From NCBI GenBank assembly GCA_035556515.1, contig DATMEO010000063.1:1-46363 (forward strand): a stretch of DNA of 46,363 bases, read 5' to 3'. The translations under genes were made by a program, and so were the position numbers. This DNA comes from Gaiellasilicea sp035556515 (GTDB taxonomy: Bacteria; Actinomycetota; Thermoleophilia; Gaiellales; Gaiellaceae). The notes under the pieces are model-generated. The model made no database searches. It was not told the origin of the DNA and saw nothing but the letters and a program-made list of their open reading frames with translations. Below are positions 7,765-15,972 of the stretch, one piece after another. The first letter of the stretch is position 1; every line of letters starts with the position of its first letter.

Positions 7765-8759
7765 GCGCCCATCGCGGCGTAGACGAGCTCGTACGCCCGC
7801 ACCGCGTCCTTCTCCTGCTGGGCCGCGCGGAGCTCGGCGTCGTCGATCCGTTCGGCGATCCCGTCGATGAAGCGCCACTGGAGCACGCTCCGCTTGACGG
7901 CCCCGACCGCGTCCTCGGTGTAGGGGTAAAGGTCGAAGCCGAGCCGCTCGCCGTTGTCGCCGTACCCCGCCCGCCGCAGCTCGACCGCGAGCTCGAGCGT
8001 CTCCATGAAGCGGATCGTGCCGACCATGTTGTCGTCGTCGAAGGTGCCCCAGCCGTCGTTCGCGTGCTGGTGGCCGAGCAGGCCCTCGGCGGCGAGCAAG
8101 CCGGCGTACTCGGCCAGGCCCTCGCCGTTCATCAGCAGGTGCTGCCAGTCCATGTTGACGCTGACGTTGTCGATTCCCTGGCGGCGGAGCGAGTGGATCA
8201 CGTGCAGCGTCATCCCGATGTTGCGCATCAGGATCTTCATCGCCGGCTCGGAGTTCTTGTGCTCGAGGAAGACGGTGACGCCGCGCTCCTTCGCGTGCTG
8301 CGCCGCCTGGCCGACGCCGTCGACAAAGCGCGCCCACGACTCCTTGTACGGCGTCTGGAACGGATAGTTGTAGCCCTCGATCCCGGGCCAGACGATCATC
8401 TGCGCGCCCGTCTCGCCCGCCAGGTCGATCGCCTCGCGGGTCAGCCGCAGCGCCTCCTCGCGGACCGCGTCGTCGGGTGAGCAGAACGCGCCCTTCTTGA
8501 ACAGCGGGTCGAGGTGGAGGCCGCTGGCGACGCAGTAGATCCCGTGGCCGTCGAGCGCTTCGCGCACCTCGTCGAGGTTCGCCGGCGCCAGCTCCTGCGG
8601 GTAGTGGAACTCGTAGTCGTCGATCAGGTCGCCGAGGCCCTCGACCGCGGTGCGCACCTTCTCCGCCGTCGACTTGCCGGTGAGCTCGGGCTTGTACCCG
8701 GCGGCGTTGAACCGCGTCGCCATGTTGCCGAACGCCCAGATTCCGAGTGACGTCTTCAT
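7761..8759 (-). CDS. Xylose-isomerase-like TIM-barrel sugar isomerase
   Basis: A 332-residue protein of the xylose isomerase-like TIM barrel superfamily. The ATG at 8759 overlaps the stop of the GH13 gene. Candidate metal ligands lie in the expected order: VFLEHKNSEP (Glu), NVSVNMDWQHLL (Asp), LLGHQHANDGWG (His and Asp) and GFDLYPYTED (Asp/Glu). The segment QMIVWPGIEGYNYPFQT recalls the VWGGREGYE block of actinobacterial XylA, and KNSEPAMK the KPNEPRGD block. Together with the xylulokinase downstream this suggests aldose-ketose isomerisation to xylulose. It is divergent enough from textbook XylA that L-rhamnose or another pentose or hexose is also possible. Confidence 0.85.
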   Translation of the reverse strand: MKTSLGIWAFGNMATRFNAAGYKPELTGKSTAEKVRTAVEGLGDLIDDYEFHYPQELAPANLDEVREALDGHGIYCVASGLHLDPLFKKGAFCSPDDAVREEALRLTREAIDLAGETGAQMIVWPGIEGYNYPFQTPYKESWARFVDGVGQAAQHAKERGVTVFLEHKNSEPAMKILMRNIGMTLHVIHSLRRQGIDNVSVNMDWQHLLMNGEGLAEYAGLLAAEGLLGHQHANDGWGTFDDDNMVGTIRFMETLELAVELRRAGYGDNGERLGFDLYPYTEDAVGAVKRSVLQWRFIDGIAERIDDAELRAAQQEKDAVRAYELVYAAMGA

Positions 8760-10285
8760 GCCGTTCCTTTCCGCACCCACGCTGCGGTGTTCGGGGGGAG
8801 GGTCGTCGTGATGCCCGGCTCGCTTGCCAGCACGAGCTCGCCGTCCGGCAGCTCGAGCTCGGTCGCGTCGACGTTGACGATGCAGGTCAGGTCGCCGCGG
8901 TCGAAGATCATCGCCCCCGGCGGGCTCTCGCGCCAGGCGAACGCGTCCTGCCGCGGGCGCAGCCGGAGCGCGGAACGGAAGAGTGACAGCGTCGAGCCGG
9001 GGTCGCGCTCCTGGTCCTCGACCGACTCGCGACCCCACTCCTGCGGCATCGGCAGCCAGGGCTCGCCCTCGGTGAAGCCGAACGTCGGCGGCTCGGTCGT
9101 CCACGGGAGCGGCACGCGGCAGCCGTCGCGACCCTTCCGCTCGCCGTTCGTGCGGAAGAAGATCGGGTCCTGCCGCGCCTCGTCGGGAACGTCGACCTCC
9201 TCGAACCCGAGCTCCTGGCCCTGGTAGGCGAACGCCGCGCCGGGTAGGCAGAAGAGGAGGAGCGCCGCCGCACGGGCGCGACGACGCCCGATCTCGCCGC
9301 CGCCGTAACGGGTCGTCAGCCGCGTCACGTCGTGGTTCTCGAAGACCCAGGTCGCGGGCGCGCCGGCGGCGCCGAGCGTTGTGAGCACGTGGTCGATCGT
9401 GGCGCGCATCCGCTCTGCGTCCCACCGCTCGTGCAGGAGCGTGAAGTCGAAGGACAGGTGCAGCTGATCCGGCGCGACGTAGCTCGCGATCGTGTCCTGA
9501 CTCTCGACCACGATCTCGCTGACGTACATCCGGTCGCCGGCGTACTCGTCGGCGATCCTGCGCCAGCGACGGTAGAGCGGGTGCAGCTCGGGTTGCATCA
9601 GCGCCGAGAGCCAGTCGCCGAAGAGCGGCCGCGGCTCCGGCTCGACCATCTCCGGCAGGTCCTGATCCTTGAAGAGCGCGTGTGCGACGTCGATTCGGAA
9701 GCCGTCCACGCCGCGGTCGAGCCAGAAGCGAAGGATCTCGTCGAAGCTGTCCTGGACGACCTCTTGGTGCCAGTCGAGGTCGGGCTGCTCGGGCGCGAAG
9801 AAGTGGAGGTAGTACTCGCCCGTCCGCTCGTCGAGCGTCCAGGCGGAGCCGCCGAAGGCCGACGTCCAGCCGTTCGGGGGTCCGCCGTTCCGGCCGGGCC
9901 GGAACATGTAGCGCTTCCGGTCGGGGTGGGCCGGGTCGGCGATCGCATTCCGGAACCACCGGTGCTGGTCGGAGGTGTGGTTGGGGACGATGTCGATCGT
10001 CACCTTGATCCCGCGCTCGTGTGCGTCGGCCACGAGCTCGTCGAAGTCGGCAAGCGTGCCGAAGAGCGGGTCGACGTCGACGTAATCGGCGACGTCGTAG
10101 CCATGATCTGCCTGCGGCGAGGGGTAGAACGGCGTCAGCCAGAGCGCGTCGACGCCGAGCTCCTGGAGGTACGGCAGGCGGGAGCGGATCCCGGGCAGGT
10201 CGCCGACACCGTCGCCGTTCGAGTCCTGGAAGCTGCGGACGTAGATTTGGTAGAAGGCGGCGCTCCGCCACCACGGTTGCGTCAT
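8756..10285 (-). CDS. GH13 alpha-glucosidase / alpha-amylase family hydrolase
   Basis: A 509-residue cytoplasmic glycoside hydrolase (no signal peptide). The GH13 conserved regions are intact: DIVPNHTS (region I, residues 98-105), GFRIDVAHA with nucleophile Asp199, MYVSEIVVE with acid/base Glu257, and FENHDVTR with stabiliser Asp319. QIYVRSFQDSNGDGVGDL and LTPFYPSPQADHGYDV near the N-terminus are typical of oligo-1,6-glucosidase/alpha-glucosidase-type enzymes, as is GQELGFEE. It probably releases glucose from short alpha-glucosides. It is the first gene of an operon with a TIM-barrel isomerase, VOC protein and xylulokinase. Only 12 bp separate its ATG from the divergent lyxose-isomerase-like gene, and no good Shine-Dalgarno is seen. 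Confidence 0.94.
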   Translation of the reverse strand: MTQPWWRSAAFYQIYVRSFQDSNGDGVGDLPGIRSRLPYLQELGVDALWLTPFYPSPQADHGYDVADYVDVDPLFGTLADFDELVADAHERGIKVTIDIVPNHTSDQHRWFRNAIADPAHPDRKRYMFRPGRNGGPPNGWTSAFGGSAWTLDERTGEYYLHFFAPEQPDLDWHQEVVQDSFDEILRFWLDRGVDGFRIDVAHALFKDQDLPEMVEPEPRPLFGDWLSALMQPELHPLYRRWRRIADEYAGDRMYVSEIVVESQDTIASYVAPDQLHLSFDFTLLHERWDAERMRATIDHVLTTLGAAGAPATWVFENHDVTRLTTRYGGGEIGRRRARAAALLLFCLPGAAFAYQGQELGFEEVDVPDEARQDPIFFRTNGERKGRDGCRVPLPWTTEPPTFGFTEGEPWLPMPQEWGRESVEDQERDPGSTLSLFRSALRLRPRQDAFAWRESPPGAMIFDRGDLTCIVNVDATELELPDGELVLASEPGITTTLPPNTAAWVRKGTA

Positions 10286-10297
10286 ACGATCGGGATC

Positions 10298-10777
10298 ATG
10301 ATTACCCGAGAGGAACAGCGTCAGGCACAGGCGTACGCAGCGGAGCAGCTCGCCGCCGCCGGGATCGCCCTGACCGAGGTCGAGCGCGACGCGATCGAGG
10401 TCGCCGACTTCGGGCTCTCACGCCTCCGCGAGCAGGGTCTGATCGTGCTCGTCTACGTCAACACCGATCGCTACTGCGCCAAGGAGCTCGTCCTCTACCC
10501 GGGCCAGGCCTGCCCCGAGCACCGCCATCCGCCCTTCGACGGCACGCCCGGAAAGGAGGAGACGTTTCGCTGCCGCCGCGGACTGGTCCACTTGCAGGTC
10601 GGCGGGACCGAGATCGTCCTCCGCCCGGGCGACCAGCACACGATCCCGCCGGACACGCTGCACTCGTTCCGGGGCGGCCCCGAGGGCGCGGTCGTCTCCG
10701 AGTTCTCCTCGACGAGCCGCGACGACCTCGACGTCTTCAGCGACGCCGACGTCCGCCGCGAGACGGTCGTTGGCTGA
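10298..10777 (+). CDS. D-lyxose isomerase-like cupin
   Basis: A 159-residue cupin from the ATG at 10298. It resembles the bacterial D-lyxose/D-mannose ketol-isomerase family: KELVLYPGQACPEHRHPPF (metal-binding H-R-H), GKEETFRCRRGLVHLQVGG (Glu ligand), LRPGDQHTIPPDTLHSF (second cupin box with His). D-lyxose isomerases convert D-lyxose to D-xylulose, which is exactly the substrate of the xylulokinase in the divergent operon. It is separated from that operon by only 12 bp, so shared control is likely. Its 3' end overlaps the downstream thioesterase start by 8 nt. D-mannose/fructose interconversion is an alternative activity known for this fold. Confidence 0.82.
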   Translation: MITREEQRQAQAYAAEQLAAAGIALTEVERDAIEVADFGLSRLREQGLIVLVYVNTDRYCAKELVLYPGQACPEHRHPPFDGTPGKEETFRCRRGLVHLQVGGTEIVLRPGDQHTIPPDTLHSFRGGPEGAVVSEFSSTSRDDLDVFSDADVRRETVVG

Positions 10778-11138
10778 CTTCCACCACGTCCACCGCGACA
10801 GCGTCCGCTTCCGGGACTGCGACGCGATGGGGCATGTCAACAACGCCGTCTACTCGACCTATCTCGAGGAGGCGCGGATCGGCGTCCTCGGCGCCCTCCA
10901 CGACTTCATCCTCGCCCGTGTCGAGATCGACTTCCGTTCGGAGCTGCGAATGGGGGAGGAGGTCGAGGTGCGCACGCGCTGCGCGCGGATCGGGACGAAG
11001 AGCTTCGACCTCGAGCACGTGATCGCGGCTGAAGGGCGCGTCGTCGCAGAGGCGAAGAGCGTCCTCGTCTCCTACGACTACGAGCGCGGCGAAAGCGTGC
11101 CGGTGCCGGACGAGCTACGCGCGCGCCTGCAAGGCTAG
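10770..11138 (+). CDS. Acyl-CoA thioesterase, 4-hydroxybenzoyl-CoA thioesterase-like (hotdog fold)
   Basis: A 122-residue protein starting with TTG at 10770, inside the end of the lyxose-isomerase-like gene. The 4HBT/YbgC signature is clear: VRFRDCDAMGHVNNAVYSTYLEEAR, with the catalytic Asp in DCDAMGHV and the long hotdog helix after it. Later, VEIDFRSELRMGEEVEVRTR and FDLEHVIAAEGRVVAEAKSVLVSYD make up the beta-sheet. It hydrolyses an acyl-CoA thioester; chain preference is unknown. Coupling to a sugar isomerase gives no obvious pathway link. The last 24 bp overlap the 3' end of the convergent small gene at 11115-11333. Confidence 0.9.
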   Translation: MADFHHVHRDSVRFRDCDAMGHVNNAVYSTYLEEARIGVLGALHDFILARVEIDFRSELRMGEEVEVRTRCARIGTKSFDLEHVIAAEGRVVAEAKSVLVSYDYERGESVPVPDELRARLQG

Positions 11139-11333
11139 CTCGGTCTCCTCGGCGTGCCAATTGCGGCAGCGGTCGTCCTCGAGCTTCTGCTGCACGAGCG
11201 TCGGCTTCTTCATCGACGCGGGCAGCTCGGCGTCCGCGAAACGGGGGAGCACGAAACCGCCGAACGCGCTCGCAGCGAGCGCCAGCCCACCAAGGAAGGC
11301 GGCGAAGCGTCGACCCGAGGGACGCGGACTCAC
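11115..11333 (-). CDS. Small membrane-anchored or secreted protein of unknown function
   Basis: A 72-residue protein starting with GTG at 11333, five bases after the HtrA-like gene. A basic N-terminus (SPRPSGRR) is followed by a hydrophobic segment FAAFLGGLALAASAFGGFV, a signal anchor or signal peptide, and then a charged tail PTLVQQKLEDDRCRNWHAEE. No family is recognised. It is probably the last gene of the moxR operon. The 24-bp convergent overlap with the thioesterase gene slightly lowers confidence, but the hydropathy profile is protein-like. Confidence 0.55.
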   Translation of the reverse strand: MSPRPSGRRFAAFLGGLALAASAFGGFVLPRFADAELPASMKKPTLVQQKLEDDRCRNWHAEETELALQARA

Positions 11334-11338
11334 AGCCC

Positions 11339-12418
11339 CTACGGTAGCGCGCCGCCCGGGGTCCTGCGGGCCACCTTGACGGTGACGAGCCGCGGGCCGC
11401 GGCTGTCGATCAGCTCCAGATCGAGCTCGTCACCGACCTTCCTCTGCGCGATCAGCCTCGCGAGCCCGCTCGCGTTCCGGATCGGGACGTCGTCGGCGGC
11501 GATGATCACGTCGCCGACCGCCATGTCCGCCTTGTCGCCCGGGCCGCCCGGGTAGACGACCGTCACCGCCGCGCCGCGCGTCGAGGAGTCGAGCCCGAGC
11601 TGGACGGCGGCCGACTCGGAGTCGACCGAGCTGAAGGCGATCCCGAGCCACGCCTCTGTCGCCGGCGGCGCGTCGCTGATCCGCGCGATCACGGGCAGCG
11701 CCTCGTCGATCGCGATCGCGAAGCCGATGTTCTCCGTGTCGGCATTCCGGATACCGGCGGTGTTGATCCCGACCAGCCGTCCCGACCGGTCGACGAGCGG
11801 CCCGCCCGAGTTGCCCGGGTTGATCGCCGCGTCGGTCTGGAGCAGCCCGGTCAGGTCGCCGTTCGGGCCGTCGATCGTGCGATCCAGACCGGAGACGATC
11901 CCGGAGGTGACCGTCGGGCCGCCGAGGCCGGCGGGGAAGCCGATCGCGATCACGACATCTCCGAGCCGCAGCGCCGAGGAGCGCGCCAGCTCGACCGGCA
12001 CCAGGTCGCTCGCCTCGACGCGGATCACCGCGAGGTCGCGCTCGGGCGCCGTCCCGATCACGGTGCCGTCGAGCGGCTTCGTGTGCAGGTCGTCGTTGAA
12101 GGAGATCGAGATGCCGGTCGAGCCCTCGACGACGTGGTTGTTCGTCAGGATCAGCCCGTCGCGCTGCAGGATCACGCCCGACGCCTCGCCCTTGCCGCCG
12201 CCGAACGACGTCGTCTGGACGTTGACGACGGACGGGAGGACACGCCGCACGGCCTCGGAAAGCGAGCCGGCCCGGTCGGGAGCGGGCGCGGTCTCGGCGG
12301 GCGTCGACTCGCGGACGGTGACAGTCTGCGTTGCGGTCGTCGCGGGTGTCGACTCCTCGTCGCCGCCGTTGCACCCGGCGAGGAGCGCCGCTGCGACGAG
12401 GGGGGCGAGGCGCCTCAC
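11339..12418 (-). CDS. HtrA/DegP-like trypsin-family serine protease with PDZ domain, lipoprotein
   Basis: A 359-residue extracytoplasmic protease. The N-terminus LVAAALLAGC is a lipobox with Cys16, followed by a Thr/Ala-rich linker to about residue 50. The chymotrypsin-like domain (52-245) has the catalytic triad His95 in LTNNHVV, Asp128 in ERDLAVI and Ser204 in NPGNSGGPL. A single PDZ domain follows at about 250-350 (YPGGPGDKADMAVGDVIIAADD). HtrA proteins cleave misfolded envelope proteins or signal substrates. The GTG start overlaps the stop of the upstream VWA gene by 4 nt, placing it in the moxR operon, which links it to envelope stress or maturation of the VWA proteins (inference). Confidence 0.94.
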   Translation of the reverse strand: MRRLAPLVAAALLAGCNGGDEESTPATTATQTVTVRESTPAETAPAPDRAGSLSEAVRRVLPSVVNVQTTSFGGGKGEASGVILQRDGLILTNNHVVEGSTGISISFNDDLHTKPLDGTVIGTAPERDLAVIRVEASDLVPVELARSSALRLGDVVIAIGFPAGLGGPTVTSGIVSGLDRTIDGPNGDLTGLLQTDAAINPGNSGGPLVDRSGRLVGINTAGIRNADTENIGFAIAIDEALPVIARISDAPPATEAWLGIAFSSVDSESAAVQLGLDSSTRGAAVTVVYPGGPGDKADMAVGDVIIAADDVPIRNASGLARLIAQRKVGDELDLELIDSRGPRLVTVKVARRTPGGALP

Positions 12419-13377
12419 GGCAGCCTCGGGAACGTGACGACCGCGATCGCCGCAGCCGCCAGCAGCAGCACGAGGCCGCCGGCCAGGAACGCGAACGTCA
12501 CCTCCTGCTTCCGCTCCACTTTGCTCACGAGTGACCCCATCTTGTCGTATGCCTCGCGCAGGTCGCCGACGCTCTCGGCCTCGTAGAAGCGGCCGCCGGT
12601 CGAGGTCGCGATCTGCCGGAGCGTCGCGGGGTCGGGTGGGACGGGGATGATCCGGGTGCCGCCGAAGCGGTTGAACTCGACGATCCCCTCGGGCGTGCCG
12701 AGCGCGATCGTGTAGACGGGGATCTTGAACGACTTCGCGCGGGCGGCCCCCTCCTGGGGGAGGAGGATGCCCTCCGTCTGCGAGCCGTCCGAGAGCAGCA
12801 GCAGCGCAGCCGGCCGCGCGACGCCGCCCGTCCCCGCGTCGGCCGCGCGCGCCACCTCGACCCCGCGTGCGATCGCATCCCCGATCGCGGTGCCGCGCTG
12901 CGGATAGAGGTAGTCGATGGCGTCGATCGCGAGCTGCCGGTCGTCGGTCGCGGGAGCGGCCACCTCAGCCGTCTCGGAGAAGGCGACGACACCGACCTTG
13001 AAGCGCTTCGGCAGCTCCTTCATGAAACCGCGGACGACCCTCTGCGCCGCCTCGAGCCGCGTCGGCTCGACGTCCTCAGCCTGCATCGAGCCGGAGACGT
13101 CGATCACGAGTACGATCGTCGCCTCCTCCCGGTCCGCGAGTCGCATCATGCTCGGTCGGGCGAAGCCGACGAGCAGGGTCGCGAGCGCGAGCAGGAAGAG
13201 CGCCAGACCGGCGTGGCGACGCCAGGATCGCGTGCTGTCGACGACGCTCGCGAGCACGTCGAGGTTCGTGTAGCGGACGGCGAACTTGCTCGGACGTCGC
13301 TCCAGCCGCCGGTAGCCGAGCACGAGCAGCGGCAGAAGCAGCAGGCCGATCAGGAGCAGCGGCGTCGCGAAGCTCAG
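12415..13377 (-). CDS. VWA-domain membrane protein (BatA/BatB-like), copy 1
   Basis: This protein has an N-terminal transmembrane pair, a VWA domain and a C-terminal TM helix (EVTFAFLAGGLVLLLAAAAIAVV). The MIDAS metal motif is VIDVSGSMQ, with LLLLSDGSQTEG further on. I place the start at a CTG at 13377, which overlaps the upstream stop (CTGA). This restores the hydrophobic N-terminus SFATPLLLIGLLLLPLL and gives 320 residues, exactly the length of the paralogue at 14081-15043, which starts MSFQWPLALLALLAVPL. The next ordinary start codon (GTG at 13323) would delete the first TM segment. BatA/BatB proteins act with MoxR ATPases in envelope assembly or metal insertion; the client is unknown. Confidence 0.9.
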   Translation of the reverse strand: MSFATPLLLIGLLLLPLLVLGYRRLERRPSKFAVRYTNLDVLASVVDSTRSWRRHAGLALFLLALATLLVGFARPSMMRLADREEATIVLVIDVSGSMQAEDVEPTRLEAAQRVVRGFMKELPKRFKVGVVAFSETAEVAAPATDDRQLAIDAIDYLYPQRGTAIGDAIARGVEVARAADAGTGGVARPAALLLLSDGSQTEGILLPQEGAARAKSFKIPVYTIALGTPEGIVEFNRFGGTRIIPVPPDPATLRQIATSTGGRFYEAESVGDLREAYDKMGSLVSKVERKQEVTFAFLAGGLVLLLAAAAIAVVTFPRLP

Positions 13378-14084
13378 CTTGGCCCCCTGACGCAGACGGC
13401 GTGGATCTGCAGCTCGACGCGGACGCCCGGCGGCCGCGTGATCCCGGAGCGGACGCCCACGAGGACGCGGCCGCCGGCGCGCCTGGGGGTCGCCCGCACC
13501 GAGCCGAGAGCGCTCAGCGCGAGTGGGCGGTTCTGCCGAAAGGCGACGACGCTGGAGAAGGCGAGCAGCCGCTCGCCGGAGAGGCAGGCGTACGTCGCCC
13601 GCTCACTCGGGGCGTCCTTCAGGCGGATGTTCTTGACCCGGCGGATCGTCGCCTCGACCACCGGCGCGGCTGCCATCAGCTTCCGCTTCGGCTCGTACGA
13701 GGTGCGCGCGCGGCCGCCGCCGCCGCCCGCGGGGATACAGCCGAGCAGCGGCCGGAAGCTCGCGAGCGAGCGGGTCGTCCGTGCGACGAAGACGGCCGAG
13801 CGGCTCGTCGTGATACCGGGACCGACCGGCCCGCCCAGCGTGCCGAGGAATGAAAGCTCGAGCGGGCCGGCGCGGTCGGCGTCGAGACCGCCGATCACCT
13901 GGCCGCGCCCGGGACAGGAGAGTTGGTAGTAGGTCGGCGTTCCGCCGCCGGGCACCTGCACCCACGGCCCTTTGACCGGGATGCAGACGATCAGCCCGTC
14001 GCACTCCGTTCCCGCGCTCGCCGTCGAGGGGCCGAAGCCGGCGACGGCAGCAACGATCGCGAGGACGAGCAGCGCGCGCTTCAC
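13374..14084 (-). CDS. Secreted protein of unknown function in the moxR operon
   Basis: A 236-residue protein between the two VWA paralogues. The GTG at 14084 overlaps the stop of VWA copy 2, and its own stop overlaps the next gene. The N-terminus KRALLVLAIVAAVAGFGPSTASAG is a signal peptide. The mature part has several Cys (ECDGLIVCIP, LSCPGRGQV, LLGCIPAGGGG, YACLSGE, HAVCVRG), suggesting disulfides. A beta-rich pattern without a known motif follows. Position inside a 4-nt-overlap chain argues that it is made with, and works beside, the VWA membrane proteins, perhaps as an exported partner. No family recognised. Confidence 0.8.
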   Translation of the reverse strand: MKRALLVLAIVAAVAGFGPSTASAGTECDGLIVCIPVKGPWVQVPGGGTPTYYQLSCPGRGQVIGGLDADRAGPLELSFLGTLGGPVGPGITTSRSAVFVARTTRSLASFRPLLGCIPAGGGGGRARTSYEPKRKLMAAAPVVEATIRRVKNIRLKDAPSERATYACLSGERLLAFSSVVAFRQNRPLALSALGSVRATPRRAGGRVLVGVRSGITRPPGVRVELQIHAVCVRGPS

Positions 14085-15043
14085 GGCAGCCGTCCGAAGA
14101 GGAAGGCCGAGACCGCGCCGGCAGCCAGGAGCAGGAAGGCGCCGCCCGCGGCGAAGCCGGCCGTGATCTCGCGCTCCTTCTTGACGCTGCCGATCCGCGA
14201 GCCGAGTTCCTCGTAGACCGCATTCAGCTGCGCCGCATCGGGCGCGGCGTAGAAGCGCCCGCCGGTCACCTGCGACACCTTCCGCAGCGTCGGCGGATCG
14301 GGCGGGACCGTGACCCGCTGCGTGAAGCCGTTGTCGTCGACCACCTCGACCACCCCCTGGTCGGTTCCGAACGCGACCGTGTAGACCGGAATCTTCAGCT
14401 TCTTCGCCCGCACCGCTGCGGCCTGCGGCTCGAGCACGCCCTGCGTCTGGGCGCCGTCGGAGAGGACGAGGATCGACGCGGGCGGCTTCTTGCCCTCCTC
14501 GGCCGGGACGCGCTGGGCGACCTGGATCGCGCGCGCGATCCCCTCGCCGAGCGCGGTGCCGTCGCCCGTGCGCAGGTTCCGCAGCGCCGCCTGCGCGGCC
14601 TCGCGGTTCGCGGTCGCGGGCAGCACCGTCTGCGCGCTCTGCGCGAAGGCGACCATGCCGACGCGATAGCCCTCGGGCAGTTTGCCGAGGAAGCGGCGGA
14701 CCGCCTGCTGCGCGACCGCGAGCCGGCTCGGCGGCACGTCGGTCGCGACCATCGAGCGGGACGTGTCGATCGCGAGGACGACCGTCGCCTGCTCCTGCCG
14801 GACCGAGATCGTCGCGTGCGGCCGCGCGAGCCCGGTCGCGAGGGCGGTGAGCGCGAGCAGCGCAAGCACGGGCGGGAGGTGCCGGAGCCGGCCGGGGCTG
14901 CGGCCGACGAGGTTCGGCACGAGCGCGGGGGTCGCGAAGGCGGCCGCCTGCCGGTGCCGGCGCCGCTCGAGCAGGACGTAGCCGCCGACTGCGAGCGGGA
15001 CCGCGAGCAAAGCCAGCAGCGCGAGCGGCCACTGGAAGCTCAC
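14081..15043 (-). CDS. VWA-domain membrane protein (BatA/BatB-like), copy 2
   Basis: A 320-residue protein from the GTG at 15043. Two N-terminal TM segments (WPLALLALLAVPLAVGGYVLL and LPPVLALLALTALATGLA) lead into a VWA domain with MIDAS motif LAIDTSRSMVATD and ILVLSDGAQTQG. A C-terminal helix (ITAGFAAGGAFLLLAAGAVSAFL) anchors it again. It is a clear paralogue of the 12415-13377 protein: same length, same order, matching phrases such as IPVYT(V/I)A(F/L)GT and GGRFY. In MoxR-associated operons such pairs act as BatA/BatB-like partners. It overlaps both neighbours by 4 nt. Confidence 0.93.
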   Translation of the reverse strand: MSFQWPLALLALLAVPLAVGGYVLLERRRHRQAAAFATPALVPNLVGRSPGRLRHLPPVLALLALTALATGLARPHATISVRQEQATVVLAIDTSRSMVATDVPPSRLAVAQQAVRRFLGKLPEGYRVGMVAFAQSAQTVLPATANREAAQAALRNLRTGDGTALGEGIARAIQVAQRVPAEEGKKPPASILVLSDGAQTQGVLEPQAAAVRAKKLKIPVYTVAFGTDQGVVEVVDDNGFTQRVTVPPDPPTLRKVSQVTGGRFYAAPDAAQLNAVYEELGSRIGSVKKEREITAGFAAGGAFLLLAAGAVSAFLFGRLP

Positions 15044-15972
15044 CGCCGGCCCCCGCGGCGGCGCAGGTGCATTGCGAGCGGGCGCAGCCAGTCGCCCTCG
15101 GTCGAGAGGACGACGTGGCCGACGCCGAGCGAGGAGAGCTCCTTCGCGACTTCGATCCGCTCGGCTGACGCCGCCGCGGCGAAGCGCTCGCGCAGCTTCG
15201 CATTCGCGGTGTCGACGCGGAGTTGGCGTCCGGTCTCGGGATCGACGAGTCGCAGCTCACCGACGTTCGGCAGCGTCTCCTCCCGCGGGTCGCGGATCTC
15301 GACCGCGAGCACGTCGTGGCCGCCCGCAAGCTGCAGCAGCGGCGGGCGCCAGTCGCGCGGACCGCGGAAGTCCGAGACGACGGCGACGAGCGAGCGCTGC
15401 TGCGCCATCCGGGCGACGAGTCCGAGCGCGGCGCCGAGCGAGGTGGCGCCGCCTCCTTCGAGCACCGGCTCGCGCCGCAGCGAGAGCAGCAGCCCGAGCA
15501 TGCCCGCCCGCCCGGCGCGGGGTGGGATCGCCTGCGCCTTCTCGTCCCCGAACGCGACCAGCCCGAGCCGGTTGCCGCGGCGGCTGGCCAGGTGGCCGAG
15601 CGCGAGCGCGACTCCTTCGGCGACGTCGGCCTTTCGCCGTTCGGCCGTCCCGAACGACATCGACGCGGAGACGTCGAGCGCGAGCCAGGTCACGAGCACG
15701 CGCTCGGCGAGGTCGACGCGGACGTGCGTCTCGCCGGTCCGCGCGGTCACGTTCCACTCGATCCGGCGGACGTCGTCGCCGGGCACGTAGGGGCGCACCT
15801 GCGCGAGCTCGCTGCCCTGGCCGAGCACCGACGAGCGGTGGTCGCCGGCCAGCATTCCCTCGATCCGGCGCCCGATCGTCAGGTCGAGCGCGCGGAGCAG
15901 CGTTTCCGGCAGCGGCCCCGGCCCCGGCCGGTCGGGCGAGCGGGGATGTGCCTCCGGAGCGACCGTCGTCAA
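15040..15972 (-). CDS. DUF58-domain protein (MoxR-associated)
   Basis: A 310-residue protein starting at ATG 15972, overlapping the moxR stop. The DUF58 core motif YVPGDDVRRIEWNVTARTGE is at about residues 62-81, followed by a VWA-like region with LALDVSASMSFG, LGLVAFGDEKA and LVAVVSDFRGPRDW. Bacterial MoxR operons usually encode a DUF58 protein next to the AAA ATPase, where it is thought to link the ATPase to VWA clients. No TM segment is evident, so it is probably cytoplasmic, unlike the two membrane VWA proteins that follow. Molecular role unproven in the family. Confidence 0.93.
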   Translation of the reverse strand: MTTVAPEAHPRSPDRPGPGPLPETLLRALDLTIGRRIEGMLAGDHRSSVLGQGSELAQVRPYVPGDDVRRIEWNVTARTGETHVRVDLAERVLVTWLALDVSASMSFGTAERRKADVAEGVALALGHLASRRGNRLGLVAFGDEKAQAIPPRAGRAGMLGLLLSLRREPVLEGGGATSLGAALGLVARMAQQRSLVAVVSDFRGPRDWRPPLLQLAGGHDVLAVEIRDPREETLPNVGELRLVDPETGRQLRVDTANAKLRERFAAAASAERIEVAKELSSLGVGHVVLSTEGDWLRPLAMHLRRRGGRR

